Shown here: positions 41,862 through 50,348 of the stretch, piece by piece
Layout: each line of letters starts with the position of its first letter
Position numbering within the stretch: the first letter of the stretch is position 1
Origin: Nioella sp. MMSF_3534
GTDB lineage: Bacteria; Pseudomonadota; Alphaproteobacteria; Rhodobacterales; Rhodobacteraceae
Reading direction: 5' to 3'
Length of the DNA stretch: 53,270 bases
Assembly: GCF_030732985.1 (NCBI RefSeq)
Contig: NZ_JASHJX010000029.1
Coordinates: 1 to 53,270, forward strand
Position numbers and translations under genes: made by a program
Notes under the pieces: generated by a model
The model's input: the letters and a program-made list of their open reading frames with translations, nothing else
Told to the model about the DNA's origin: nothing
Databases searched by the model: none

Positions 41862-44838
41862 CCTTGCCCCCTGAACATGGTCCAAACTGACTACGAAATT
41901 TTGGGTCATATTCTCGTCACCCAAGTACTAGAATATCATCGCTCAGTGCGGCTAGATCCGTGTTCAGTACAGTCAGCGTATCCCCGTTTCCGAAGTCAAA
42001 CACCACGTTTGAGCCACTCTGAGTAGCATGCGACAGGGCGTCCTGGGCATCGGTTAGCCCGAAGTTTCGGAAGATCAGAGTGTCCTCGTCATCCGCAAAA
42101 TCCATGACTCGATCATGGTCCCACCCGCGATTGAAGTTGAAAGAGTCTGATCCCTCGCCCCCATACATCCAGTCATTGCCGTGCCGGGCATGGATTTGGT
42201 CACTACCATTCCCGCCCCAGATCACATTGTTTCCGGAGTCCCCGCGCAAATTGTCATTGCCGCCACCACCATAGAGATTTTCGATGCTGGTATAGGTATC
42301 CCCCGCTGCAACGCCCGTATTGTGCTGCGAATACTGCAGGTCCGCTACAAAGCCCGTGTCAGTCCCGTAGTATTGAGCACGATCAATTCCTGCTCCTCCA
42401 TCCATGTGGTCGGCTCCTGCGCCTCCCCACATGATGTCATTTCCATCCCCACCCAAAAGGGTATCGTTCCCTCCTCGGCCATGGATATGATCATTTCCAT
42501 CCCCACCCCAGATTGTGTTGCCTGTACTGTCACCGCGAAGGTTGTCGGCATGAGCGGAACCAAACAGGTTCTCTATACTCTCGAAGGTGTCTCCCGCTGC
42601 CTCGCCTGTGTTTAGCTGAGCATACTGAAGGTCTACCAGGACGGACGACGTCGCATTGCTATACTGAGCCCTGTCGACCCCTTCTCCGCCGATGAGGTGA
42701 TCAGCACCTGTCCCACCGAACAGGATATCGTCCCCTTCACCGCCATCGAGCCGGTCAATTCCATCATTCCCATTGATCAGGTCATTGCCTTCTGCGCCGA
42801 ATAGGTCATCGTTGCCACCTCGACCATAAATCTGGTCGTCTCCGTCGGCCCCCCAGATCACGTTGCTTCCATGGGTGCCGTAGATTCGGTCGTTATGATC
42901 AGATCCATAGGCGTTTTCGATATCAGTGAAGCTATCGCCAGCGGCTTCACCGGTGAAGTTTCCCGCCCACGAATTATCCAGAGAGAAATACACGCCCACC
43001 GTGGCATCGGCATAGCTCACTGCATCAACACCACTGCCGCCATTCAGAGTGTCCGCCCCTGAGCCACCATTCAACACATCATTTTCATCGCCACCGAGCA
43101 GCAGGTCGTTGCCGCTGCCACCCATCAGAATATCATTGCCATCGCCGCCACTCAGCGTATCGGCCCCACCTATCACAACGCCGTCCGCACCTGGTTCGCC
43201 GTCCCCGATCAGCACATCCTGACCGGCCCCGCCATCCATGCTGTCGGCGCCAGCACCGCCAACCAGGTAGTCGTTGCCAGCACCGGCCAGCACTGTATCA
43301 TTGCCGTCACCACCAAACAGCTGATCATCACCAAGGTCGCCGTCAAGAAGGTCATTATCACCACCGCCGAGCAGCAAGTCTGAGCCAGCTCCGCCGTTCA
43401 ACTGATCTGCGCCAGCGTCACCAGAAAGGCTGTCTCCGCCTTCACCACCGTTGAGGGTATCGCTTCCGTCCCCTCCATGGATCGCATCTGAGCCGCCATT
43501 TCCATTGAGGATGTCGAGGCCCTCTCCTCCTCTCAGGATATCCCCTCCGGCCCCGCCGTGTAGCTGATCATTGCCGTTGCCTCCCTCAAGCACATCTGAT
43601 CCGTCCAAACCGAAGAGACTGTCATGTCCTTCGCCGCCGCGCAGCAGATCAGACCCGCTCCCTCCGTCAAGACGGTCGTTGCCACCTTCGCCAAGAAGAA
43701 TGTCATTCCCATTCTCTCCGGCCAGCTGATCTGCCCCAAGCCCCGCCAGGATCACGTCATCGCCATCTCCTCCGGCCACGGTATCATTGCGCCCGACGCT
43801 CCCGTGAGGTTGGTTCAGATAGTACCAATGCCCGGTATTATCCGCCTGAATAGTGTCGTTTCCAGAGCCACCATCAATAGTATTCGCGGTGCCCGCATAT
43901 CCGTAGATAACGGAATTGGGGTCGGTTTCGTCGAGATGAGTTGCCCAATAGAACGTGTCAGAGTTGTCCTCTTGAGCATTGACATGATTGAGAAGAACAA
44001 CTGAACTCGCTGCGGCATTATTCTGCAACCAGGAGGCCCATTGGGTATCTGTTAGAGCTCCGTTCCGTGGGTCGTCTGTCCGCCCTTCGGTCCTGCCCCA
44101 CCGAATGTAGTGCATCGTCGCAGCTGACAGGTCTGAGCCATAGGCGTTTCTCAAATCACTGTAGTTGCGAAGATACTGTTCAGCATCAAAATCACCGGTA
44201 TTGCGCCCTTCGGTCCTGCCCCACCGAATGTAATGCTCAGTTGCTCGAACAAGATCCATCCCGTAAGCGTTATAGATATCGGGGTTGGCAGCCATATACT
44301 GCAACGCATTGAAGGTGACTTCGCGATTGGTTCCCTGGCCGTAGTTGTCCCAATGGATGCTCCCGTGCGTCCAGTTCGTCCCCATCGCATTAATGAGATC
44401 CCCGTAGGAAGCGATATAAGCGAGGCTGAACTCCTGGCTCGATTGCTGGTCCAGATGAGACCAGTAGGTCTCGCTACCCGTACCGCTGAACTCTACCCGC
44501 TCAATATCCTGTACCTGGATATGGGCATCAGCAGACCAGAAGATGTACTGCCCGACGCCATATTCAGTGGCAGTAATACCATCGCCACTGGTGACCTGGC
44601 GAACCTCCCGGACGTAGTCCCAGTTCCACTGATCTGCGCTGCCATTGAGCACCAGCGTATCAGTGCCTGTTCCCCCCTGAACGACGTTATTGCCCCCGTA
44701 AGTTGTCAGGACAAACCAGTCATTGCCGTCGCCGCCGCGATAGAAATCATCCCCCAGCCCGTCGTGAAACAGGTCGTTCCCAGCCCCGCCATGGGCATAG
44801 TCATCTCCTGAGCCGTCATAGACTGTATCATTCCCTTC
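41862..44838. repeat. Near-identical long repeat, left copy (right copy 50290-53270)
   Basis: The 3' part of the first RTX gene plus about 55 bp beyond its stop matches 50290-53270 at a constant offset of 8432 bp, with only scattered single-base differences. Divergence is higher in the ~50 bp outside the coding region. The right copy continues past the window edge, so the true length is longer. Confidence 0.9.
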
Positions 44839-46869
44839 ACCCCCGAAGAGATCATCGTCTCCTGCCTGGCCTTCCAGCCAGTCATTTCCATCACCGCCGC
44901 GAACCTGATCATCTCCTGCCGCGCCACGGAGAATGTCATCCCCCGCACCGCCATCGAGATAGTCATCTCCTGTTCCGCCCCAAAAGACATCATTGCCGTC
45001 GCCACCAAGCAGCATGTCATCGCCAGTGCCGCCGTCCAGGGTGTCGCTGCCTTCTCCGCCAAGCAGCATGTCGTCCCCGACATCACCGCGTAGGTTGTCA
45101 GCACCGAGGCCCCCGATGACCATGTCATCTCCGGCCCGGGCATTGATGGTGTCGTTTCCATCATCTCCAGACAGGACATCATCGGTACGACTGGCATTCA
45201 GCAGGTCGTTGCCGCCCCCGCCATACATTGTGACTGACTGATCAGTGTAGTCGCCATGAAGAACATCATTGCCATCACCGCCATAGGCGGCCTCGAACTC
45301 ACTGGCCACCAGGTCAAAGGTTATCCCCACAGACCCAGCATAAACCGCCGTGTCGTAGCCGGAGCCGCCCATCACGACGCTGTCGTGCTCATCGAAGAAG
45401 ATCTGGTCATTGCCTCCATGACCATAGAGCGCATCCGCTCCCGCATCGCCGGACAGCAAATCCCCGACCTGCCCCCCCTGAAGGGTGTCTGCACCGTCAC
45501 CACCGCTCAGCTGCACCAAGCGCGTGTGATTGCGCGCGTCCAGATGGTTGGCCCGGCCATCCCCTATTGCGCCGTCAAGCCAGTCCGACACCAGGTTGAC
45601 CCAGCTGTTGCCCGCCCCGTCCAGAACGGCGTACTGATAGGATTGGCCATTCTCGAACTCGATCAAATAGCCCTTCGCAGTTTCAACCCTCCGCCAACCA
45701 GCACTGTTGTAGGCAAGCGATACGTCCCCGACGCCCCCTTCCACGACGGTTCCGTTCATGGTGAAGGAGGCCAGCCCGTGCAGAGTGTTGCCGAAGATCG
45801 AGATATCATCGCTCGTATCGGCATAGGCGGAGCCATCGTCATAGCCCAGACTGATCTCAGTGATCCCCCAATCCGCCAAAGTGCGCAATTCGCCCGCATC
45901 GGTCTCGCCGTCCTGGTCGAGGTCCTGCCAGACCCTGAGTTCTGACCAAACACTATCCTGTGCGTTCAGAAGTCCGTCGTTGTTGTTGTCGAAGGCCCGT
46001 CGCAATGCCTGCAGATCGGTGTCTCCTGCATTTCCCCATAGCGCAAAACCCAATTCTCGCGCTTGGTCGATGATCCCATCGCCTGCACCACGGGTGCCAT
46101 TGGCGTTCAGGTCAATCACCAGAAATCCATCATCCGGCGCGACCCAGCTTCCCCGTTCGAGAAACCCGTCGCCATCAACGTCGAAGCTCACATCGCCATC
46201 AATCGCGATCTCAACGCCATCCCCGTCAAGGTCAAGAATAACAGGCTTGCCGCTTTGGGTCTCTCCTCCATACGAGGGGTTTGGAATGGGAATGGGAGAG
46301 CTTGGCAACGGACCGCCATTCACATTATTCGTGGATTGCTCCTGAAGCCATCCATCGTAATCATCACTTAGATCAAGAGTGTAGTCATAGGCAAATCCAT
46401 CGCCAAAAGCATTGTCGCCAAACGCCCCGTCTCCCAATACACCCGTAAGCTCGTATCGAGCCTCAGCCACGGCGTTCATCGCATTCAAAAAGGACTGATG
46501 TGGCCGGACAATTGGACCGCCTCGCGTATTTATGATTTCAAGAAAAGCTCCGGTACTACTTAATTCGACGAGTCTTTCGGCAACAAGATCGAGTTCTGCA
46601 AGTGAAATCTCCTCACCCACGAGAGTATTTTCAATATCCCTTAGAACATCTTCAATTTGAGTCATTTCAGCGAATGTAGTGTAGTCGCTACGCAACAAAT
46701 TAAATGGGAGTTCAATAATTGCAAGTGGAACCCCTCCTAAAAACTCTACAACATTTCTTGTAATACTAGTTGCTGCGCCCAATCTGTTGCCCAAGATACC
46801 TTGCACCTCATCCACGAAGCTTCTGATTTCTTGAATATTGGCCGATTCCTCAATATTTAACGTTGTCAT
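41917..46869 (-). CDS. Giant RTX calcium-binding protein, copy 1 (1650 aa)
   Basis: The N-terminal ~200 residues are unique. About residues 205-335 contain acidic EF-hand/dockerin-like loops (DLDGDGVEIAIDGD, DNNNDGLLNAQDS, DLDQDGETDAGE). Blocks of RTX nonapeptides (GGxGxDxLx) fill ~455-770 and ~1040-1585. Between them ~900-1010 carries repeats of the form YIRWGRTEGR preceded by MAANPDIYNAYG or LRNYSDLRNAYG. The end, VLNTDLAALSDDILVLG, is a typical secretion-signal region. RTX proteins fold on calcium outside the cell after type I secretion; no ABC transporter or membrane fusion gene is in the window. It is last in a five-gene operon and begins 4 nt after the preceding gene. Confidence 0.93.
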   Translation of the reverse strand: MTTLNIEESANIQEIRSFVDEVQGILGNRLGAATSITRNVVEFLGGVPLAIIELPFNLLRSDYTTFAEMTQIEDVLRDIENTLVGEEISLAELDLVAERLVELSSTGAFLEIINTRGGPIVRPHQSFLNAMNAVAEARYELTGVLGDGAFGDNAFGDGFAYDYTLDLSDDYDGWLQEQSTNNVNGGPLPSSPIPIPNPSYGGETQSGKPVILDLDGDGVEIAIDGDVSFDVDGDGFLERGSWVAPDDGFLVIDLNANGTRGAGDGIIDQARELGFALWGNAGDTDLQALRRAFDNNNDGLLNAQDSVWSELRVWQDLDQDGETDAGELRTLADWGITEISLGYDDGSAYADTSDDISIFGNTLHGLASFTMNGTVVEGGVGDVSLAYNSAGWRRVETAKGYLIEFENGQSYQYAVLDGAGNSWVNLVSDWLDGAIGDGRANHLDARNHTRLVQLSGGDGADTLQGGQVGDLLSGDAGADALYGHGGNDQIFFDEHDSVVMGGSGYDTAVYAGSVGITFDLVASEFEAAYGGDGNDVLHGDYTDQSVTMYGGGGNDLLNASRTDDVLSGDDGNDTINARAGDDMVIGGLGADNLRGDVGDDMLLGGEGSDTLDGGTGDDMLLGGDGNDVFWGGTGDDYLDGGAGDDILRGAAGDDQVRGGDGNDWLEGQAGDDDLFGGEGNDTVYDGSGDDYAHGGAGNDLFHDGLGDDFYRGGDGNDWFVLTTYGGNNVVQGGTGTDTLVLNGSADQWNWDYVREVRQVTSGDGITATEYGVGQYIFWSADAHIQVQDIERVEFSGTGSETYWSHLDQQSSQEFSLAYIASYGDLINAMGTNWTHGSIHWDNYGQGTNREVTFNALQYMAANPDIYNAYGMDLVRATEHYIRWGRTEGRNTGDFDAEQYLRNYSDLRNAYGSDLSAATMHYIRWGRTEGRTDDPRNGALTDTQWASWLQNNAAASSVVLLNHVNAQEDNSDTFYWATHLDETDPNSVIYGYAGTANTIDGGSGNDTIQADNTGHWYYLNQPHGSVGRNDTVAGGDGDDVILAGLGADQLAGENGNDILLGEGGNDRLDGGSGSDLLRGGEGHDSLFGLDGSDVLEGGNGNDQLHGGAGGDILRGGEGLDILNGNGGSDAIHGGDGSDTLNGGEGGDSLSGDAGADQLNGGAGSDLLLGGGDNDLLDGDLGDDQLFGGDGNDTVLAGAGNDYLVGGAGADSMDGGAGQDVLIGDGEPGADGVVIGGADTLSGGDGNDILMGGSGNDLLLGGDENDVLNGGSGADTLNGGSGVDAVSYADATVGVYFSLDNSWAGNFTGEAAGDSFTDIENAYGSDHNDRIYGTHGSNVIWGADGDDQIYGRGGNDDLFGAEGNDLINGNDGIDRLDGGEGDDILFGGTGADHLIGGEGVDRAQYSNATSSVLVDLQYAQLNTGEAAGDTFESIENLFGSAHADNLRGDSTGNTIWGGDGNDHIHGRGGNDTLLGGDGNDIMWGGAGADHMDGGAGIDRAQYYGTDTGFVADLQYSQHNTGVAAGDTYTSIENLYGGGGNDNLRGDSGNNVIWGGNGSDQIHARHGNDWMYGGEGSDSFNFNRGWDHDRVMDFADDEDTLIFRNFGLTDAQDALSHATQSGSNVVFDFGNGDTLTVLNTDLAALSDDILVLG

Positions 46870-46872
46870 AAG

Positions 46873-47241
46873 TCAGCTCCATATAACACTCACTAGCACT
46901 ACAGCCACCCCAGAAAAGAGGAATCCAAACAAGCATTCCCAAGCTTTCTCATAGTTTGTGGTTGAGTGTGTGTTGATTTCTTTGAGTGGCAGTGCAAACA
47001 AATAGACGCATGTCATCACTGCAACTGAGAAGTGGCTCTCCATTGCCCAGGCAACTAGATTAGTCTCCGCTTCCCCCTGAGCCGAAAACAAATAGAAAAA
47101 AAACAATCCAACCCAGTAAGCGCGGCGTGATCCTGGGCTGCTGCGAGAAGAGCTAAATCTTCTAGACACAATGATTGAGAAAACAAGAAAAGACACTGTT
47201 AAGAGAAGAATAGAAACAACAAAATCCTCCATTGCCATCAC
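46873..47241 (-). CDS. Small membrane protein of the RTX operon (122 aa)
   Basis: Hydrophobic helices FVVSILLLTVSFLVFSIIVS, YWVGLFFFYLFSA, VAVMTCVYLFALPL and LFGFLFSGVAVVLVSVIW: four predicted membrane segments. Starts four bases inside the preceding gene's end and stops four bases before the RTX start. Function unknown. Confidence 0.72.
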   Translation of the reverse strand: MMAMEDFVVSILLLTVSFLVFSIIVSRRFSSSRSSPGSRRAYWVGLFFFYLFSAQGEAETNLVAWAMESHFSVAVMTCVYLFALPLKEINTHSTTNYEKAWECLFGFLFSGVAVVLVSVIWS

Positions 47242-48035
47242 ATCCCCCGAGGAATGGGTCGAGGAGACGTGGGCGGCGCATAGTTGCCGTCTCCATTCGG
47301 GTCCGTGATTAACTGCCCATTTCCGTCATATGGCTGTGTGCCAGTGCCATTCGTATAGTCGTAGGCAAATCCATCGCCGATAATGTTGTCACCGGTATCA
47401 CCATCGTACTCCGAGACCGGTATTAAACCCCCGCCATCGGCATCGATGAGATAGAGTTCATCTCCCAGGCGGTACACGCCACCATCAAGTGCAATCAATG
47501 CCTCATCATAGGTATAGGGTGTTACACGACCGCCATGAGCAGCATTTGTGGCAATCTCAAGAACGACCTGGTTAACAAAATCGATGCTTTCTTGCGTTGT
47601 CAAGCCGTAAGAGCGGGGATCAGAAAAGATGTTGTCCAAAGTCGATTGCGCAATGATCTCGTAGAAACCGCCAGCGAGACCATCCCAAGGCGAACTCATT
47701 CCTTGGGCAAGCTCAAGAGCTTCTAGTTGTTGCCTTAGATCGTCATATTCATTCTGTAGCGACGAATTGCTAGGGTCAGAATGCAACTCCTCAACGAGGT
47801 CGTTCATTCTGCTTGCAATAACTCTTGCGCCTACAACGACCTGAAGCGATGCAATATCTGATAGACCACGTGAACCACTGTATCCGGTTGTCTCCAGTCT
47901 TCCGGTAAGGTGATTGGTTTGAAGGGTTAGTGCGTCATCGAAGATTGCGGCAGCACTACCTGCGGGCGCTGAACTGGAGCCCTCGAAGTCCATGGAGACC
48001 GATCCATCGGAATTGAAACTCACCGAAAATGTCAT
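47238..48035 (-). CDS. RTX-operon protein sharing a motif with the RTX N-terminus (265 aa)
   Basis: Start 48035 (MTFSVSFNSDGSVSMDF) overlaps the preceding stop as ATGA. The C-terminal block IIGDGFAYDYTNGTGTQPYD closely resembles FGDGFAYDYTLDLSDDYDG in the N-terminal region of the 1650-aa RTX protein, suggesting that the two share a module or bind the same partner. A helical middle (RMNDLVEELHSDPSN) precedes it. No signal peptide; possibly a type I substrate itself. Confidence 0.75.
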   Translation of the reverse strand: MTFSVSFNSDGSVSMDFEGSSSAPAGSAAAIFDDALTLQTNHLTGRLETTGYSGSRGLSDIASLQVVVGARVIASRMNDLVEELHSDPSNSSLQNEYDDLRQQLEALELAQGMSSPWDGLAGGFYEIIAQSTLDNIFSDPRSYGLTTQESIDFVNQVVLEIATNAAHGGRVTPYTYDEALIALDGGVYRLGDELYLIDADGGGLIPVSEYDGDTGDNIIGDGFAYDYTNGTGTQPYDGNGQLITDPNGDGNYAPPTSPRPIPRGM

Positions 48036-48706
48036 TGCGCGGTGCTTTCCATACATGAGTGAAACATAACAGATTCCAAAACACGCTCCGGCGCGACATT
48101 ATGGATATCCGAACGAACGAAGCAGTTGTATTCTTGGATGGTTTCAAGCTGAGCAGATGCCCCATATGCTCTTGCAAAGTCCAAAAGAGGTGCAATCGCG
48201 AAGCTTGCATCCACGCTTGGAATCTGAATGAACTGACGAACAATCCATCCACGATAAATGTCAAACCGTCTTTGATTTCCATCGCCTATGGACAAAAGCG
48301 CCGCAAGGAGGAGGCTAAATCTGGTCTCACTAGACACATCCTCCCAGCCCATTGATTCAATCAATAGATAGTATCTAGTATTCTGATAGTATCCTCCACC
48401 ACCATCAAACGCTTGAATTACGTCTCTTGTCTCTTGGATGTCGGCGGAAGCTAATGGATGTGCGAGAACGAACTCTTCACCCCACACTCCCATTCCAAAA
48501 AGATATCCTTCCGGCCAGCACGGCGTCGGAAGTTCTTCTGCATCGACCCTATAGTCGAGTAGGTCTGCATTTTGCAAACAGCCTGGTGAATTTTCCTGCC
48601 AGGCATGGGCAAGGTTGCCATTGCACAGAGTGAAGAAAAGCGCAAATAGAGTGGCCATCAGGCCTCTCCCGGCTAGTGGCGTCTTCTTACCCCAAAGTCT
48701 TAACAT
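48032..48706 (-). CDS. Exported protein of the RTX operon (224 aa)
   Basis: The N-terminus (LAGRGLMATLFALFFTLCNG with a cleavage-like AHA-WQ) is a Sec signal peptide. The mature part has three or four cysteines (GCLQNAD, TPCWPEG, YNCFVRS, FHSCMES), probably in disulfides, and helical repeats. Not recognised. Overlaps the GNAT gene by 20 nt and the next gene by 4 nt. Confidence 0.75.
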   Translation of the reverse strand: MLRLWGKKTPLAGRGLMATLFALFFTLCNGNLAHAWQENSPGCLQNADLLDYRVDAEELPTPCWPEGYLFGMGVWGEEFVLAHPLASADIQETRDVIQAFDGGGGYYQNTRYYLLIESMGWEDVSSETRFSLLLAALLSIGDGNQRRFDIYRGWIVRQFIQIPSVDASFAIAPLLDFARAYGASAQLETIQEYNCFVRSDIHNVAPERVLESVMFHSCMESTAQ

Positions 48707-49220
48707 AGTTTCCTCCGAGCATTTGAAACCCGGCTCGGCCTGCGAGCCTGTGGGTCGTGTGTAGATTGACCCCTGAAGTCACATGAAACAGGATCCTGTC
48801 GATCCCTCTGGCGCGAGACCAGGATTCCACTCCACTGAGCAACCCGAGAGACGCCCGACCTCCCCCGAGGGATTGACGTTCGTCCTTGCGAACATAGAAT
48901 GCGCGAATCGTTGTCATCGAGGCATTGGTTGACAGAAAGTAATCGCCAACGGTGCAGTAGAGCACACCAACGATCCTGTCGCCCTTCTTCGCGATCAGGA
49001 TCCCATGTGTCAAAGGATTATCCAACGCGTGTTTGATCGCGTTCTCGACCTTCGCTCCACTAAACCGATACTCAGAAAACAGACTTTCTTGATGCGCCAC
49101 ATGCGCCAGTGCCACCAGGTCATCGATTAACCGGCTGTCCGAGAAAACAAAAAAATCCAATCCGGATGGAGTAGCATCGATGTAGGAGCTAGCATCATAC
49201 AATGTCTTGAGGGAACTCAT
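48687..49220 (-). CDS. GNAT-family acetyltransferase
   Basis: A 177-residue GNAT fold: ILIAKKGDRIVGVLYCTVGD, then TIRAFYVRKDERQSLGGGRA (acetyl-CoA loop) and RLAGRAGFQMLGGNYVKTL. First gene of the RTX operon. The acyl donor and substrate are unknown; it might modify the RTX or a partner, but it is not the HlyC-type RTX acyltransferase by motif. Confidence 0.82.
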   Translation of the reverse strand: MSSLKTLYDASSYIDATPSGLDFFVFSDSRLIDDLVALAHVAHQESLFSEYRFSGAKVENAIKHALDNPLTHGILIAKKGDRIVGVLYCTVGDYFLSTNASMTTIRAFYVRKDERQSLGGGRASLGLLSGVESWSRARGIDRILFHVTSGVNLHTTHRLAGRAGFQMLGGNYVKTLG

Positions 49221-50348
49221 TACGTGTCACATTCTGTGAATTGGGGTGGTTTTTCTTAAACAGCACCGGTTTGAGTTTGCTCGGCAGGGTAGCTGCGTGT
49301 GGGAGAATAGCTGCCACCACCTCCCCCGACGCCAGAGCTGCCGCCGCCACCACCAAAGCTGAACTTGCTGTTGAGGTCAATCAATTCCCCCTCTGCACAA
49401 AACGACATGTTCTGCCTCTTTCCCTTTACGGCTATCCTGCCGCTGTTGTGGTTTGCCGGGCTTCCCCGCCTGGCAGTTCATTCAGATGGAGGAATCTTGA
49501 CCATTCCTTCATCCATATACGCGTTTACCTGGATGAGTTCTCATTCGGACAGTGATTTCTGAGGAAATCATAGCTGCGAGTCGCGCTTTCAGGAAGTGAA
49601 TATTTAGAGACTGTCATATAGTTTGCGCTCTGTTGTTATGTGTCAGGCAATTGGGAAGCGGTCTTCGAATGTGATGTAGGACTGAGATCTGACATAATGT
49701 CATTCGCGGATCGAGCGCTTCCACATCGGTGGATATAGGATCTGGGCTTCGGTAACGGGGCAACCTCAGTCAAGCGATTTTGCGCAGTCAAATTGATCCA
49801 CCAAGGCGGTTAGATCGGATCGAGTATGCCTGCCTCTGCTTTCTGGCGGCCTTCGGCTCAGGCCCTTCGGGTACATGCTTCGGTTCGTGGTCAACGCGAC
49901 ACCTTCTCCTCGTCCGACCAGAACCGCTTCTTGCTGCCCCTCTTCGCCCCCATAATGCGCCTCATAATGTCCACTATCGATGGTGGACATTATCAAGGCA
50001 CTCTATCGACCGTCAGAGCACCCAGACCGGACGCTTACGTTGTTTCCCAACCTCAATAGCATCATACATGAGCGCGATGCTTTGTTCATCCGGCTTAATG
50101 GTTCCGCTTTCGGGATTCGACACGGCCGGCAACGGAAGCGGCAGTTCGTACGTCGCTCGGCGAACTCACCGAATTTACCAAAATGCCGGATGCTGTGTAT
50201 CGAACATTGCTTCTTATTATGTGGTGTATCGGTGGTGAAAGATACGTAGCCTTGCGCAGGATACAGTGCTCGAGAGTTCCCCAAGTTTTTTGGTCTTTGC
50301 CCCTGAAGATGGTCCAAATTGAGTCCGAAATTTTTGGTTATATTCTCG
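49221..50348. other. 1.1-kb gene-poor spacer between the RTX units
   Basis: No intact gene was found. It contains the promoter region of the RTX operon (49221-49300, no clear boxes seen), an IS66-type end fragment (49903-50038) and, at 50040-50160 on the minus strand, a short protein-like frame (AVSNPESGTIKPDEQS, then ALMYDAIEVGKQ) that may be the stub of a gene cut by the insertion. The last ~55 bp are homologous to the sequence after RTX copy 1. Confidence 0.5.
49903..50038 (-). mobile_element. Truncated IS66-family left end with start of its first transposase ORF
   Basis: On the minus strand GTAAGCGTCCGGTCTGGG (50038-50021) matches the IS66-family terminal repeat style. About 55-75 nt further in, ATG 49965 opens MRRIMGAKRGSKKRFWSDEE, which I recognise as the N-terminus of the small IS66 OrfA protein. 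The match ends near 49903. The 11-bp inverted repeat ATAATGTCCAC-N8-GTGGACATTAT (49964-49993) lies just before the ORF and is probably its leader hairpin. Confidence 0.7.

Noticed and set aside
41917-46869. Dense short tandem repeats in the RTX gene resembling a CRISPR or satellite array, and long open frames on the opposite strand (for example 45256-45945 and 42181-42615)
   Set aside because: The repeats are in-frame GGxGxD codons of one long protein; spacing is not CRISPR-like. The antisense frames follow from the GC-rich repetitive codons and have repetitive Ile/Val/Pro content without domains.
49241-49560. Short overlapping frames in the spacer before the RTX operon
   Set aside because: Frames of 60-104 codons exist on both strands, but none has ribosome-binding context, domains or consistent composition.
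49964-49993. Perfect 11-bp inverted repeat as a separate transposon or operator
   Set aside because: It lies just inside an IS66-type end and directly before its first ORF, so it is better explained as part of that remnant.
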